DNA of 64,000 nucleotides from Spongiivirga citrea. GTDB lineage: Bacteria; Bacteroidota; Bacteroidia; Flavobacteriales; Flavobacteriaceae. Shown here piece by piece: positions 43,950 to 53,629 of the stretch. A program made the translations under genes and the position numbers. The number at the start of each line of letters is the position of its first letter. Within the stretch, counting starts at the first letter, position 1. The notes below the pieces were generated by a model, which saw only the letters and a program-made list of their open reading frames with translations, was not told the DNA's origin and did not search any database. The DNA lies in the NCBI RefSeq assembly GCF_010671565.1, contig NZ_JAABOQ010000002.1, forward strand, positions 186,001 through 250,000, in the 5' to 3' direction.

Positions 43950-44861
43950 TTATTTATATAAATCTCCGTTCAAATACTTCAATCCTGAATCACAAATAAC
44001 GGTTACAATCGTTTTTCCTTTCCCAATTATTTTTGCTCTTTGCATTGCAGCCCAAACATTAGAACCAGAAGTAACTCCACCAAAAACACCCTCAATTCTT
44101 GCCAACTTTCTTGCAGTTTTATACGCATCTTCATCTTTTACTGCAATTATTTCATCTACTAAATCCATTCTAAATATTTCAGGAATGAATCCAGCTCCCA
44201 TTCCTTCAAGTCTATGCGTTCCTGCTGTGTCTCCACCCGATAAGGTTCGTACATTATACGGTTCTATTGGAATACATCTAATATTCGGTATTTCTTTTTT
44301 CAATACTTCTGCATTACCAGAGAAGCAACCACCAGTTCCGACACCTGTTATAAACTCATCTATGTTCGTGCCTAAAACAGCCATTATTTCATTGGCCATT
44401 TGGTGATACGCATTGCGATTATCAACATTTTTAAACTGATCTGTATAAAACGTATTGGGTTGGAGTGCTATCTCTCTAACTTTTTTGATTGCATTATCTA
44501 TGACTCCTGCTGTTATTTTTCCATTTTCACTTGGCACTAAATCCAACTTTGCTCCAAAAGCTCGCATTGTTTGCAGTTTCTCTTTCGCAAAAGCGTCAGA
44601 TGATACAAAATGGGCTTTATAGCCTTTTGCGGAACATATCATCGCCAAAGAGCTACCAGTACTTCCACCAGTGTAATCAACTACGGTACCACCTTTTTTT
44701 AATTCTCCTCTTCTTTCAGCACCTTCGATCATTGATATTGCCATTCTATCTTTCATACTGCCAGTAGGATTTGCTCCCTCATACTTGACATAGATATCGG
44801 CACAATTAGAATCAGTAAGGTGTTTTAATTTAATAAGCGGTGTATTTCCTATTCCTTCCAT
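43950..44861 (-). CDS. Cysteine synthase-family PLP-dependent enzyme
   Basis: 303 residues of the beta-replacing, fold-type II group. The PLP Lys37 is in PTGSMKDRM; the asparagine loop equivalent is GGSTGSSLAM (about 66-75) and the phosphate loop GVGTGGCFSGN (about 169-179). The N-terminus is short: ATG at 44861 gives MEGIGNTPLIKL, and no other ATG lies upstream though the frame stays open. It could make cysteine from O-acetylserine or act on other amino acids; without a serine acetyltransferase neighbour the substrate is open. It sits alone on the minus strand. Confidence 0.88.
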   Translation of the reverse strand: MEGIGNTPLIKLKHLTDSNCADIYVKYEGANPTGSMKDRMAISMIEGAERRGELKKGGTVVDYTGGSTGSSLAMICSAKGYKAHFVSSDAFAKEKLQTMRAFGAKLDLVPSENGKITAGVIDNAIKKVREIALQPNTFYTDQFKNVDNRNAYHQMANEIMAVLGTNIDEFITGVGTGGCFSGNAEVLKKEIPNIRCIPIEPYNVRTLSGGDTAGTHRLEGMGAGFIPEIFRMDLVDEIIAVKDEDAYKTARKLARIEGVFGGVTSGSNVWAAMQRAKIIGKGKTIVTVICDSGLKYLNGDLYK

Positions 44862-45017
44862 TTGTGTTTGATCAAATTGCGTGTAAAGGTCTAGTATACC
44901 AGTAGCTGAAAACCTACACTTTTAGTTCTAAAAAGTAAGTTACAAATTAAAACAGGAATAACATCGATGACAAAATTGCGAGTGGAGTACCTACAAAAGT
45001 TATATTGTAAGGAACGA

Positions 45018-46190
45018 TTATATTTCCTCTAGCTCTCCATCATCAAAAACCCGGTAATACGTCTCATTTTCAATTAATAGTCCTTCAGATTTTCTATTTG
45101 GCCAGTTTTTATGATAATCTTTAGGATGTTGAACATCAATTCCTATTACCTTACCTTTAAACTTCTTGTTCACTTTTTTCTGTATGGTATGGCCTACTAT
45201 AACATCTTTGGCAACCAACCGTGCAAGTCCTTTTTCAACTTCTTCTATACCTAGATCTTCTTTAAAATAACCACGATACCACGATGGACCTTTAAATGTA
45301 GATAGTAGTAACTGCTCGTTGCTTTTTTCTCTTTTTGGGTAAAAGGTATTCCGATAATTCGCTCTAACAATTTGGTTTATCTCATCAATTGTCAGGTCTG
45401 AGTTTGCTATATCTGGATGTATGCCTCCGTGTACAAAAAGATGGCCATTAATAAGTTCTACGGTGTTTTTACTGGCGAGCCATTTACCCATAAATGAGTT
45501 AGAGTCATACAAATTATACTGCCGCACGCCAAGTATTGCAGCAACATAATTATATTTTGGTGAAGCAGCCTCGTAATTGCCTTGTAAATTTTTGATCTCA
45601 TGGTTTCCTAAAATGAAATGTACAGTGCCTCCATGTCTTTTCGCTTCTTGCTCTAGCTTGTAAATAAACCAGAGAACTTGGGTGGTAGAGAATCCTCTGT
45701 CCACAAAATCGCCAACTAATACAAGATGCCCCTTGCCAAAAGTCCAGTCGAGTTTTTGATTAATTACCTTGTTACTTATTAAAAAATCCCGAAATGTTTT
45801 GTAGCCACTTTCAATATCAGAAATAGCTAGAATTTTTTCACCATCTGTATAAGTTGCTTTTGGCTTTTCAATGGTGTTGTTTATTGAAAAGTCAAAATAA
45901 GTACCTTCTAATGCAAAATGGCATTTTGCTGGAATCTCTTTTGACGTTGAGTGCTTTTCTTGACTTACATAAAAGCCATCCTTTTGATTTCCTTTTACAT
46001 ACTGCACATTAAGCGTGGTGTCATTTTCATAAAAAACATATGGACCTTCATTATCCCAGTTCATTTTTAATGAATTGTCCCCATAATGGATGCCACCGTC
46101 TTCTGATAATAGAATTGAAATTGCTGCTATCGATACTAATAATAGTGTCCCGAAAATGTGCTTTAAATAGCGAAAGATTCTTTTTTTCAT
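45018..46190 (-). CDS. Membrane-anchored calcineurin-like metallophosphoesterase
   Basis: 390 residues with an N-terminal hydrophobic segment (about 10-28, IFGTLLLVSIAAISILLS). The phosphoesterase domain contains ISDIESG (about 128-134), GDFVDRG (about 161-167), LGNHE (about 198-202) and later GHTIQKK with a conserved His, i.e. the PPP-type layout. The usual 'DxH' in the first motif is D-I-E here, a substitution seen in some Bacteroidetes relatives and perhaps tolerated. It likely works on the periplasmic face. Substrate unknown. Confidence 0.88.
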   Translation of the reverse strand: MKKRIFRYLKHIFGTLLLVSIAAISILLSEDGGIHYGDNSLKMNWDNEGPYVFYENDTTLNVQYVKGNQKDGFYVSQEKHSTSKEIPAKCHFALEGTYFDFSINNTIEKPKATYTDGEKILAISDIESGYKTFRDFLISNKVINQKLDWTFGKGHLVLVGDFVDRGFSTTQVLWFIYKLEQEAKRHGGTVHFILGNHEIKNLQGNYEAASPKYNYVAAILGVRQYNLYDSNSFMGKWLASKNTVELINGHLFVHGGIHPDIANSDLTIDEINQIVRANYRNTFYPKREKSNEQLLLSTFKGPSWYRGYFKEDLGIEEVEKGLARLVAKDVIVGHTIQKKVNKKFKGKVIGIDVQHPKDYHKNWPNRKSEGLLIENETYYRVFDDGELEEI

Positions 46191-46413
46191 TGTAATAAGT
46201 TTTAATGATTATTGTTCGTTTTTTGATAATGCGAATATGAAATGAAGGAATGGTTGGCTAAAGAAAATGTGATGAACTAATTGGTACTTGTGATACAAAA
46301 CCATTTTGCTAGTAATTCGTAGTCCATCCCTTTCGTAAGAACTTTGGTCACACTAGGCAAGAGGTTTATCACATTTTGTTCAACAGTAATTAGGTTTTAA
46401 CTTATTTTGTGGC

Positions 46414-47232
46414 ATGCGTTTCAAACTAGAAAAAAGACAAAAACTGATCATTGCTATAGTTGCATTAGGTATAGCACTTGTACCCATTATAATTACCGCT
46501 TATCAATTGCTTACCACCTCTGACCAATCGGTCGTTTTTTTAGAAAGTTTTCATCCGATAGTCGCCAGAGTTATTGAGTTTTATTACATACTGCTATTAC
46601 TAATAGGATGTGTTTGGGTTGTATTTCAAGTCAAGGATATACTGACATTGAAAAATGAAAACAAAAAGAATGAATTGCTGCATTTACAAAGTCAGGTAAA
46701 CCCGCATTTCTTTTTTAATATGCTAAACAATTTATATGGGTTAATTGATGTGGATTCGGAAAAAGCAAAGACGCTCATTTTAAAACTCTCCGAATTAATG
46801 CGTTATAGTATTTATGAAGGCGAAAGAACAATGGTATCTCTTGATGAAGAGATTGAATACCTAAAAAACTATATCGAATTGCACCGAATGCGATATCACA
46901 AGGAAATTGACATTACATTTGATGTTGAAGTTGATGAAGACGATTATGAAATAACGCCTTTGCTTTATATTATTCTTGTAGAAAATGCTTTTAAACACGG
47001 TGTCGAGAATTTGCAGGAAGATGCATATGTCAGTCTAAAACTAAAAGCCTTAAAGGGAAAAATCTCTTTCGAAGTGATAAATAACTATGATCAGGCAGAA
47101 CTGCCTCAAAAGCCAGGAATAGGGTTACAAAATTTAACGCGTAGGTTGGAACTAGTATATCCTAATAAGCATAAGCTTACTTTTACTAAAAACGATGCTA
47201 TTTATACCGCTAACTTACACTTAGATGTATGA
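46414..47232 (+). CDS. LytS-type sensor histidine kinase (His_kinase family)
   Basis: 272 residues with two transmembrane helices (about 11-32 and 55-72), no large extracytoplasmic domain. The dimerisation/phosphoacceptor motif QVNPHFFFNMLNNL places the phosphorylated His at residue 98; the ATPase part has LVENAFKHG (N box) and GIGLQNLTRRL (G box). This is the LytS/YehU class. It overlaps the response regulator by 4 bases and presumably signals through it. The stimulus is unknown. Confidence 0.94.
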   Translation: MRFKLEKRQKLIIAIVALGIALVPIIITAYQLLTTSDQSVVFLESFHPIVARVIEFYYILLLLIGCVWVVFQVKDILTLKNENKKNELLHLQSQVNPHFFFNMLNNLYGLIDVDSEKAKTLILKLSELMRYSIYEGERTMVSLDEEIEYLKNYIELHRMRYHKEIDITFDVEVDEDDYEITPLLYIILVENAFKHGVENLQEDAYVSLKLKALKGKISFEVINNYDQAELPQKPGIGLQNLTRRLELVYPNKHKLTFTKNDAIYTANLHLDV

Positions 47233-47924
47233 TTAAATATCTTATTATAGATGACGAACATATAGCCCACGATATCATAAAAGGGTATTGTGATAAGATG
47301 CATAGTATGCAATTAATGAAGCATTGCTATGATGCTTTAGAGGCCTTGGATTATTTGAGAGAGCATCAGGTAGACTTAATTTTCTTGGACATAAATATGC
47401 CCAAGTTGAAAGGATTTGAGTTTTTAAAAACACTAAAGAATCCTCCCAAAGTGATTGTAACGACAGCCTATCAAGAATATGCATTGGAAGGATATACTTT
47501 AGATGTAATTGATTATTTATTAAAGCCCTTTAGTTTTGAACGCTTTTTAAAAGCTTTAAATAAGGCTACCGCTGAAAAATCAATCAATTCGCTTGATAAC
47601 ACTAATTCGATGGAAGAGTCGGAATTACTCTTTCTGTACTCCGAGAAGAAACATACACAAATAAATCGGAACGATATTCTTTATATTGAGGCAGCAGGCA
47701 ACTATGTGAAGATACACACGTCTAAAGAACTATTTACCATCAGAGATAAAATCTCGAATATTGTTAAAAGACTTCCTGAAGCTAAATTCATTCAAGTACA
47801 TAAGTCCTTTGTCGTTTCTAAACAGCATATTAATATAGTCGAAGGAAACAGAATTAGGATTGCAGACTCCATTCTCCCAATTGGTAAGCTGTACAAGGAA
47901 GAAGTTAATAAACTACTGCACTAA
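47229..47924 (+). CDS. LytTR-family response regulator
   Basis: 231 residues. Receiver domain about 1-115 with acidic pocket Asp8/Asp9, phosphorylation site Asp54 (IFLDINMP) and Lys in LLKPF; LytTR DNA-binding domain about 130-231 (DILYIEAAGNYVKIHTSKE and IQVHKSFVV). Partner of the upstream kinase (4-base overlap). Targets unknown; no direct-repeat LytTR site was recognised in the 220-base region upstream of the kinase. Confidence 0.95.
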   Translation: MIKYLIIDDEHIAHDIIKGYCDKMHSMQLMKHCYDALEALDYLREHQVDLIFLDINMPKLKGFEFLKTLKNPPKVIVTTAYQEYALEGYTLDVIDYLLKPFSFERFLKALNKATAEKSINSLDNTNSMEESELLFLYSEKKHTQINRNDILYIEAAGNYVKIHTSKELFTIRDKISNIVKRLPEAKFIQVHKSFVVSKQHINIVEGNRIRIADSILPIGKLYKEEVNKLLH

Positions 47925-48038
47925 ACTCTTTAGGAAAATGTGAGAATGCAATGAGCTATACAGGTTGCTACAAAACGTTCTTTACATTACATAAATTTGA
48001 ATCCATTCCCTAGCTATGATTGTTATACAGTGTCGTGC

Positions 48039-48806
48039 TTAGTGCATTCTTTCGTTTAGATTCATTTCCTTAATATCAAAATAGCATTTTTCACAAACCA
48101 ATTTTATTTTGGCAAAAGCCATTGACTCCTCATTCCAACCACCTGTTTTAATTCTCACTTTTTCGCATTCAGAACACCAAGCTTGAAAATCATCTTCCCC
48201 ATCCAATTCCATTCCAGGATAAGTTTCGAATGCTTCTTCAAATCCAGTTTTTGATTCTGTATTCAAGTGTTGACAGATAAATGCTTTTCTTAATTTTCCA
48301 TGAACTCCGCATTCAATTAATCCATTTTCTATTTTCTCAACTTCTTGTTTAGTTATCTGTTTCGTTAAAAGAAAATATATTTCTAAATGTTCACAAATGA
48401 CTCTATAAGTTCCAATTCCACCAATTATGTCAAATGCAACAGCGGTAAATTCCCAGCCTGTAAATTCGTTTCCAGCGAAATGTGCATTAGTTAGATTTTG
48501 ATACTTCTTTTTTTCTCCAAAGCGCTTGACTTTTAAGGTTCGAAATTTTCTTGGTTCAACTGAATCTTCATTCGCCCAAGCCCACATCCAAGTATTTGTA
48601 TTGCGCGAAAATGTTCCGATTGGAATATATCTGAAATAAACCTCTTTGTCATCTGAATAAAGCCTTAATGTTTCAGTCGATTGATTATAGAACCAATTCG
48701 CATAACTATCAATATCATATTTTGCCCTGAAATTGTTTTGAAATTCAGTAAGTCTTTGACAGAGTTTTTCAGTATATTTTTCGTATTTCAGAGCTCTAAA
48801 TATCAA
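48039..48806 (-). CDS. DUF6882-like protein with C-terminal zinc-ribbon-like Cys pairs
   Basis: 255 residues. The central TNTWMWAWANEDSVEP motif fits DUF6882-type proteins. The C-terminus has CSEC (about 212-215) and CEKC (about 237-240) pairs, suggesting a zinc-binding tail. The frame opens with TTG at 48806 just after an in-frame TGA, and there is no ATG nearby, so either TTG is the true start or the 5' end is truncated. The gene stands in a poor-spacing, A+T-rich patch with features of acquired DNA. Function unknown. Confidence 0.75.
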   Translation of the reverse strand: MIFRALKYEKYTEKLCQRLTEFQNNFRAKYDIDSYANWFYNQSTETLRLYSDDKEVYFRYIPIGTFSRNTNTWMWAWANEDSVEPRKFRTLKVKRFGEKKKYQNLTNAHFAGNEFTGWEFTAVAFDIIGGIGTYRVICEHLEIYFLLTKQITKQEVEKIENGLIECGVHGKLRKAFICQHLNTESKTGFEEAFETYPGMELDGEDDFQAWCSECEKVRIKTGGWNEESMAFAKIKLVCEKCYFDIKEMNLNERMH

Positions 48807-49089
48807 TTTATCTCAATTTTCCTGGCATGAAGCACATCGGATTTGTATATGAACGTTGCCGTTTGTTTAGCTTGAAAGTTAATTAAAAAATAGGATTTTA
48901 AAGTAGGAGAGAAGTGCCATTTTTTTTGATTGAATTGGCAATGTTTTATATATGGTGTTGCCATTTCGTTGTTTTTTCAGAGTAAATTATTTGTCTTAAT
49001 TCGGTTTTCGGCTTTTCCGATAGAGTAAATTCCGTCCGCGTCTTATTTCGTAATATTTAAAATTTCACTTATGCCATTTATAATCAATT
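48807..49089. other. 283-base gap with a GGCAA...TTGCC inverted motif
   Basis: No gene is visible. At 48937-48962 GGCAATGTTTTATATATGGTGTTGCC has 5-base inverted ends (GGCAA/TTGCC) around an A+T-rich centre; GTTGCC also occurs at 48855-48860 with AACG in front. The motif lies between two small accessory genes and recalls recombination-site-like spacers I associate with flavobacterial accessory cassettes, though I could not verify this. Confidence 0.35.
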
Positions 49090-49494
49090 TCATAAAATTC
49101 TCCCAATTATATATATTAGACTAAAAGCACTAATAAGAGTCATAATTAAAGCAATATAAAAATGAGGTTTGTTTTCGTGATTCACTATTTTATATTTATT
49201 CTTACTTTTTAAGTATGTAATTGAGATTTTTTTATAATGCACATAATTTGGCATACTTTGATTTAATGTTTCTTTAATAAGTTTTTCATTATCATAAAAC
49301 TCAATCATCGGCCAATAGGAAATTCTATCACTTCCATCTTCTCCCCCTCCCATTTCAGTTTGTTTAAGACCAACCAATGTAGCAGTAGTATTTATTCCTT
49401 TATTGATAATATAAAATCTTTTAAAAAGACTTCTAAATCCTAAAATAAAAATGAATGAAAAAATGATAATTGCTATAACTGAACCTGTTCCCAT
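49090..49494 (-). CDS. DUF3592-like membrane protein
   Basis: 134 residues with two transmembrane helices (about 5-24 and 110-130) flanking a domain of the DUF3592 type: TTATLVGLKQTEMGGG and ISYWPMIEFYDNEKL, where 'YxPxVxFY' is the family pattern. The function of the family is unknown. It begins with ATG at 49494 and lies in the same A+T-rich accessory patch as its neighbour on the minus strand. Confidence 0.75.
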   Translation of the reverse strand: MGTGSVIAIIIFSFIFILGFRSLFKRFYIINKGINTTATLVGLKQTEMGGGEDGSDRISYWPMIEFYDNEKLIKETLNQSMPNYVHYKKISITYLKSKNKYKIVNHENKPHFYIALIMTLISAFSLIYIIGRIL

Positions 49495-49643
49495 TTATTT
49501 ATAATTTTTATACATTTTTTTTCAATTTTGAGTTCGTTCCTCAATGAATGGGAACTTGCTATATCAACACTAAATATACTGATATCCCATTAAAAACCTC
49601 TTCATAATAGGAGCGAAGCGATGTTATTTCAATAATAGAAAAA

Positions 49644-50300
49644 CTATAAACGAGCCTTCAACCAGTCTCTAAACTCATAAAAGTTTTGTGGTGCGACGCC
49701 ATGACCTACAGGAAATTCTGAAAAGCTGTTTTTAATCTGTAATCCGTTTAAAAAAGCAGGGGTTCTTCTTGCCCAATCAACTGGAATAACTTGATCGACA
49801 CTACCATGTGAGCAGTAAAAATCGAGATGTACATAGTTTTCAGGCTTCCTATCTTTTGGTAGAATATCAACATTGACATAACCGCTTAACGCAACAATGT
49901 TTTTAACCTTTTTAGGGTATTGTAGTGCAACAGCGTAGCTTAATATTGCACCTTGGCTAAAGCCTAGTAGATTGACACTGGTGCCGTCTACAGGGTATTT
50001 GGCTATACATTCATCAATAAAAGTGGCAATAAGGTCTCGAGAAGCAATGGCTTGCTCATCATCAGAAAATTTACCGCCATTGGCATCAAAATTAATGGCA
50101 TACCAAGCATTACCAAAAGGTGGAAGGGGGTAGGGCGCCTTTACCGAAACAATGAATAGTTCATCTGGTAATTCACTAGCAAACGAAAAAAGATCCTCTT
50201 CATTACTACCATAACCATGCAGTAGAATTAAAAGCGGGGCTTTTTCAATTGCAATTTTAGGTTTACGAATTAAATGGTCTAATGATAGTGAGGTTTCCAT
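49644..50300 (-). CDS. Alpha/beta hydrolase, phospholipase/carboxylesterase family
   Basis: 218 residues, a single domain of the acyl-protein-thioesterase/carboxylesterase type: LILLHGYGSNEEDLFSFASELP (about 23-44), nucleophile LLGFSQGAILSYA (about 112-124, Ser in GFSQG), Asp in GSVDQVIP and His in VGHGVAP. No signal peptide. The substrate may be a carboxyl ester or thioester. It lies downstream of the pseudo-dihydroorotase gene on the minus strand with a 91-base gap. Confidence 0.9.
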   Translation of the reverse strand: METSLSLDHLIRKPKIAIEKAPLLILLHGYGSNEEDLFSFASELPDELFIVSVKAPYPLPPFGNAWYAINFDANGGKFSDDEQAIASRDLIATFIDECIAKYPVDGTSVNLLGFSQGAILSYAVALQYPKKVKNIVALSGYVNVDILPKDRKPENYVHLDFYCSHGSVDQVIPVDWARRTPAFLNGLQIKNSFSEFPVGHGVAPQNFYEFRDWLKARL

Positions 50301-50391
50301 GAAGTTTTATGAGTTGTGACTTTTGTTTTTGAAATCTGAATATAGCGGTCTAGATAGGTCTTCCCGACTACTCGGGACTCGACCAGACATT

Positions 50392-51648
50392 TTATTGGTT
50401 GGTAACAAGTTTGTTGTTTGAAAAGATTCCATAAACAGATCCTTTTAGTTCTTGTCCTAAAAAGGCACTGTTTTTTGAGGTGGAATGAATATGATCTTCA
50501 CTAAAAGTATAAGCAGTATCTGGATTGAAAAAAGTTAGGTTAGCTTCAACTCCTTCCCCTATAGATGGTGATTCGATTTTAAATCGTTCACGACCTTTGA
50601 TTAATAGTTCGACTGCTAATTCCGTGTCAAACAAACTATTTAAAGCTCCGAATGCTGATTCAAGACCTATTGTCCCATTTTTGGCATGTTCAAATGCCAC
50701 TTTTTTATCTTCAATATCAATAGGGCTGTGATCGGATGTGACCATATCGATTACACTGTCTTTTACAGCTTTGATGAGTACTTTGTTATTTTTTATGGTA
50801 CGCAACGGAGGAGACACTCTTAGATTCCCATCAAATTGATCTAACATCGAGTCATCTAAAAACAAATTGTGGATTGCAACACTACAACTCACATCAATTC
50901 CCGATTTTTTTGCATTCTTTATCTGAGCTACTGAGCCATCAGTCGAGATGGTAGGTAGGTGTAGTTTCCCTCCTGTATATTCAGTTAAATAGATGTTTCT
51001 GGCTATCTGTATTTCTTCAGCTAATGGCGCGATTCCTTTTAAACCAAGATGTGTACTCGATACATCTTCATTTGCGACACCACTTCCTTTGATTTTTTCA
51101 TCTTCAGAAAACATGCAAACTAGTGTATCACAGGTTTGACTATACTGAATCGCGATCTTAACTAAATTTGCATTGGAAATGGATTTTTTATAATCGTAAA
51201 ATCCAACAGCTCCCGACTTTTTCATATCATAAAGCTCGGCAAGATCGACACCTTTGCTACCTTTGGTTAAACTTCCTAATGGATGAATACGCACTGCGTT
51301 AGACGAAGTCGTAGTCTTGATATAACTCACATCAGTTGCACTGTCTATAACCGGATTGGTATTTGGGTTTAGGACAATGTCGGTAAAACCAGATAAAGCC
51401 GCTGTTTTTAGTCCGTTTTCTAGTGTTTCACGTTCTTCGTAACCCGGCTCACCAAAGCTTACACTGCTGTCAAACCATCCTAAAGAAACATGAAGGTTAT
51501 CGCGTTTAAATTCTTTGAAATTAGCTGGATTATCGATCTTAGATCGGATCTTGGAGATAGTGCCTTTTTCTATTAAAATATCTACTTTTTTGCCATTGTA
51601 CTTGCTGGCTTTGTCAACAATAGTAGCCGATTTTATAAGCAGATTCAT
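50392..51648 (-). CDS. Dihydroorotase homologue without the catalytic metal ligands
   Basis: 418 residues of the amidohydrolase fold, alignable to dihydroorotase (GTISKI, FxEPGYEERETLENGLKTAALSGFTDI, NPNTNPVID, VSPPLR). The metal ligands are lost: the DxHxH motif reads DSSVS (60-64; both His are Ser), the HCED motif reads FSED (180-183; His to Phe), and the HVST motif reads TIST (233-236; His to Thr). Only the Asp of the TSDHSP motif (Asp306) remains. It therefore cannot be an ordinary dihydroorotase; it may have a structural or regulatory role. It overlaps the BatA-type gene by 4 bases. Confidence 0.9.
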   Translation of the reverse strand: MNLLIKSATIVDKASKYNGKKVDILIEKGTISKIRSKIDNPANFKEFKRDNLHVSLGWFDSSVSFGEPGYEERETLENGLKTAALSGFTDIVLNPNTNPVIDSATDVSYIKTTTSSNAVRIHPLGSLTKGSKGVDLAELYDMKKSGAVGFYDYKKSISNANLVKIAIQYSQTCDTLVCMFSEDEKIKGSGVANEDVSSTHLGLKGIAPLAEEIQIARNIYLTEYTGGKLHLPTISTDGSVAQIKNAKKSGIDVSCSVAIHNLFLDDSMLDQFDGNLRVSPPLRTIKNNKVLIKAVKDSVIDMVTSDHSPIDIEDKKVAFEHAKNGTIGLESAFGALNSLFDTELAVELLIKGRERFKIESPSIGEGVEANLTFFNPDTAYTFSEDHIHSTSKNSAFLGQELKGSVYGIFSNNKLVTNQ

Positions 51649-53570
51649 TTATAATACTTTAAAATTATCATTTCTAATAATAGGCATAACGCCGCAAAAA
51701 TAGCAAACCATTTCCAAAGTGCATTCACCTCGTATTTATTTTGTATTTCTTGAAGGGTCTCACTAACTGAATTCGAGATCGAAAATGCATTTTTATCGAG
51801 TACATGATATTGCAATTTACTTTCCTTTCTATCGTAGTTATAGCTTACTTCTTGTAGGGTTATATTATTATTTGTTAGCTGATACCTTCCAGATAGATCC
51901 GGTTTATCAGTCGTATTTATTTCAACACGATTGGTGTAAACACGTTGTAACGGAATCAAGTTGATGTTTTCATTGCTAAGGGCTATAATTTGATCTTGGG
52001 CAATCGCAGCTTGAACATCATAGCTGTTATCTGCACCTACTGTATAGTAAAGGCTCGGTAACTGTAAGCTTTGTTTTCCCATTTTATAAAAGATAGGAGC
52101 AATTAAAGGCGCATTTTTGAAATTTCCATTTTCGACGCTTAATGAGGCTGTAAACAGGAAGCCAGATGTGCCTAATTCAGCTAAAAATGCCGTTTTATTA
52201 TCGTATTGCAATAGACCATTAGTACTCGAAAAACCGTAATGCGTATTAACCGTAGGATATTGAAAATTTGAAACTCTTTTATCAAAAATGCCTTGCATAA
52301 AAGGGTGATCAAAAACGATCTCTGTTATTTTCCGACTTTGTTGTTTCAGATTAAGGAGTGGTCCAGAAGCTAATTCTTGAAGAAAAGTGTTGTAGGAGTT
52401 TAAATTAATATCTTGACTAGGTATCACAATTAATGTACCTCCCTCATCTGTAAATTGTTTTAAAGCTGTATTAAGCGATAGAGGAATTTGAGTCAATTCA
52501 TTTAGCACAATCAAATTCTGATCAGTTATTACATTATAATTCAGTTGCTCAAATGCAGTGGATTGCAATACAAATTCATCTTCTGTATAAATTCGTTTTA
52601 AAAAAGAATCATCTGCTTCGTTTATTGCGAGTACTTTGATTTTTTGTGGTTCATTGATACTAAAGAACAACTCATTATCGAATGGAATATTGGCATCTTC
52701 AATACTGATTTTTCCTTGAATTTTTTTATTTATGGGAATGACGAACTCCGCAGTTTCCTGGCCATCAGAAGAAATTGAAACTGCTGTTTTAGCCAGTAAG
52801 TCATCGCCATCATATAAAGAAATGGGAATATCGGCAATTGCATCACCTTGATTGCTAATACCGACACTAATCCTGAAGTCGTTTGCATTGCTTTCACTAA
52901 TATAGACGGTGTCAAGAGCAATATTGTTATTGTTAACCGCTTTGAGTTGTACTAAATCTAGTTGAAATGTACTGTCTTTTTGCTGCTGAATACCAATATC
53001 ATCTTGTTGAAAATCGGATATGACCACAATATTATTGGCACCGACATTTGCATTATTAAATAGTGCCTGACCCTTAGAAACAACTTGGTTAAAGTTTAAC
53101 TGACCATTACTAAAATCCCTTTTTAATAGTTGATCTCTTATATCTTTAGTCGTTACATCTTTAAAAGTTGTTGTGTTCGTAAACAGTGTAATAATCTCTT
53201 CTTCAGGAATAGTCTGCAGCAGTTGTTGTACTGCTTGATCATACAGCGGTCCATTAGCTCCTTTGGCCTGCATGCTAAAGGAGTTGTCAAGATAAATAAT
53301 CTGGTTTTTCTTATTGTTTAAGGCAGCTTTATTCGCAATAAAAGGCTGTGCAAATGCAATAATTAAAAAGGCTAATGCAAGCAATCGAGTAAGTAAAACC
53401 AACCACTTTTTTAATTGTGAACTTTTACGGGTTTGCGCTGTAACTTCCTTTAAAAACTGGACGTTTGTAAAAGCGACTTTTCGAAATTTCCGAAGCTGAA
53501 ATAAGTGAACAATAATGGGAATAATAAGCAGAAAAAATGCGTAAAGAAGTTCCGGGTTTTTAAACTGCAT
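51645..53570 (-). CDS. BatA-type membrane protein with VWA domain
   Basis: 641 residues. The N-terminal BatA double-transmembrane domain runs over about 1-75 (NPELLYAFFLLIIPIIVHLFQLRKFRKVAFTNVQFL..., split: MQFKNPELLYAFF, VHLFQLRKFRKVAFTNV). A VWA-like domain follows (IIYLDNSFSMQAKG at about 90-103, with the DxSxS MIDAS motif), and a transmembrane helix lies near the C-terminus (about 620-638, WFAIFAALCLLLEMIIL). The large middle part is probably periplasmic. Bat-type proteins are linked to aerotolerance and cell-envelope stress in Bacteroides. Its stop overlaps the pseudo-dihydroorotase start by 4 bases. Confidence 0.9.
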   Translation of the reverse strand: MQFKNPELLYAFFLLIIPIIVHLFQLRKFRKVAFTNVQFLKEVTAQTRKSSQLKKWLVLLTRLLALAFLIIAFAQPFIANKAALNNKKNQIIYLDNSFSMQAKGANGPLYDQAVQQLLQTIPEEEIITLFTNTTTFKDVTTKDIRDQLLKRDFSNGQLNFNQVVSKGQALFNNANVGANNIVVISDFQQDDIGIQQQKDSTFQLDLVQLKAVNNNNIALDTVYISESNANDFRISVGISNQGDAIADIPISLYDGDDLLAKTAVSISSDGQETAEFVIPINKKIQGKISIEDANIPFDNELFFSINEPQKIKVLAINEADDSFLKRIYTEDEFVLQSTAFEQLNYNVITDQNLIVLNELTQIPLSLNTALKQFTDEGGTLIVIPSQDINLNSYNTFLQELASGPLLNLKQQSRKITEIVFDHPFMQGIFDKRVSNFQYPTVNTHYGFSSTNGLLQYDNKTAFLAELGTSGFLFTASLSVENGNFKNAPLIAPIFYKMGKQSLQLPSLYYTVGADNSYDVQAAIAQDQIIALSNENINLIPLQRVYTNRVEINTTDKPDLSGRYQLTNNNITLQEVSYNYDRKESKLQYHVLDKNAFSISNSVSETLQEIQNKYEVNALWKWFAIFAALCLLLEMIILKYYK

Positions 53571-53629
53571 ATTCGTTTTTCAGATGACAATACCATTTTG
53601 ACCTTGAAATAGCACTAATAAATTGTTTC

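Noticed and set aside
50371-50391. CCCGACTACTCGGGACTCGACCAGACAT as a fourth copy of the inverted-repeat unit
   Set aside because: Only the end (ACTCGACCAGACAT) resembles CACTCGAACTGACAT; the GTATCGAGAAC arm is missing. It may be a decayed remnant but is not convincing.
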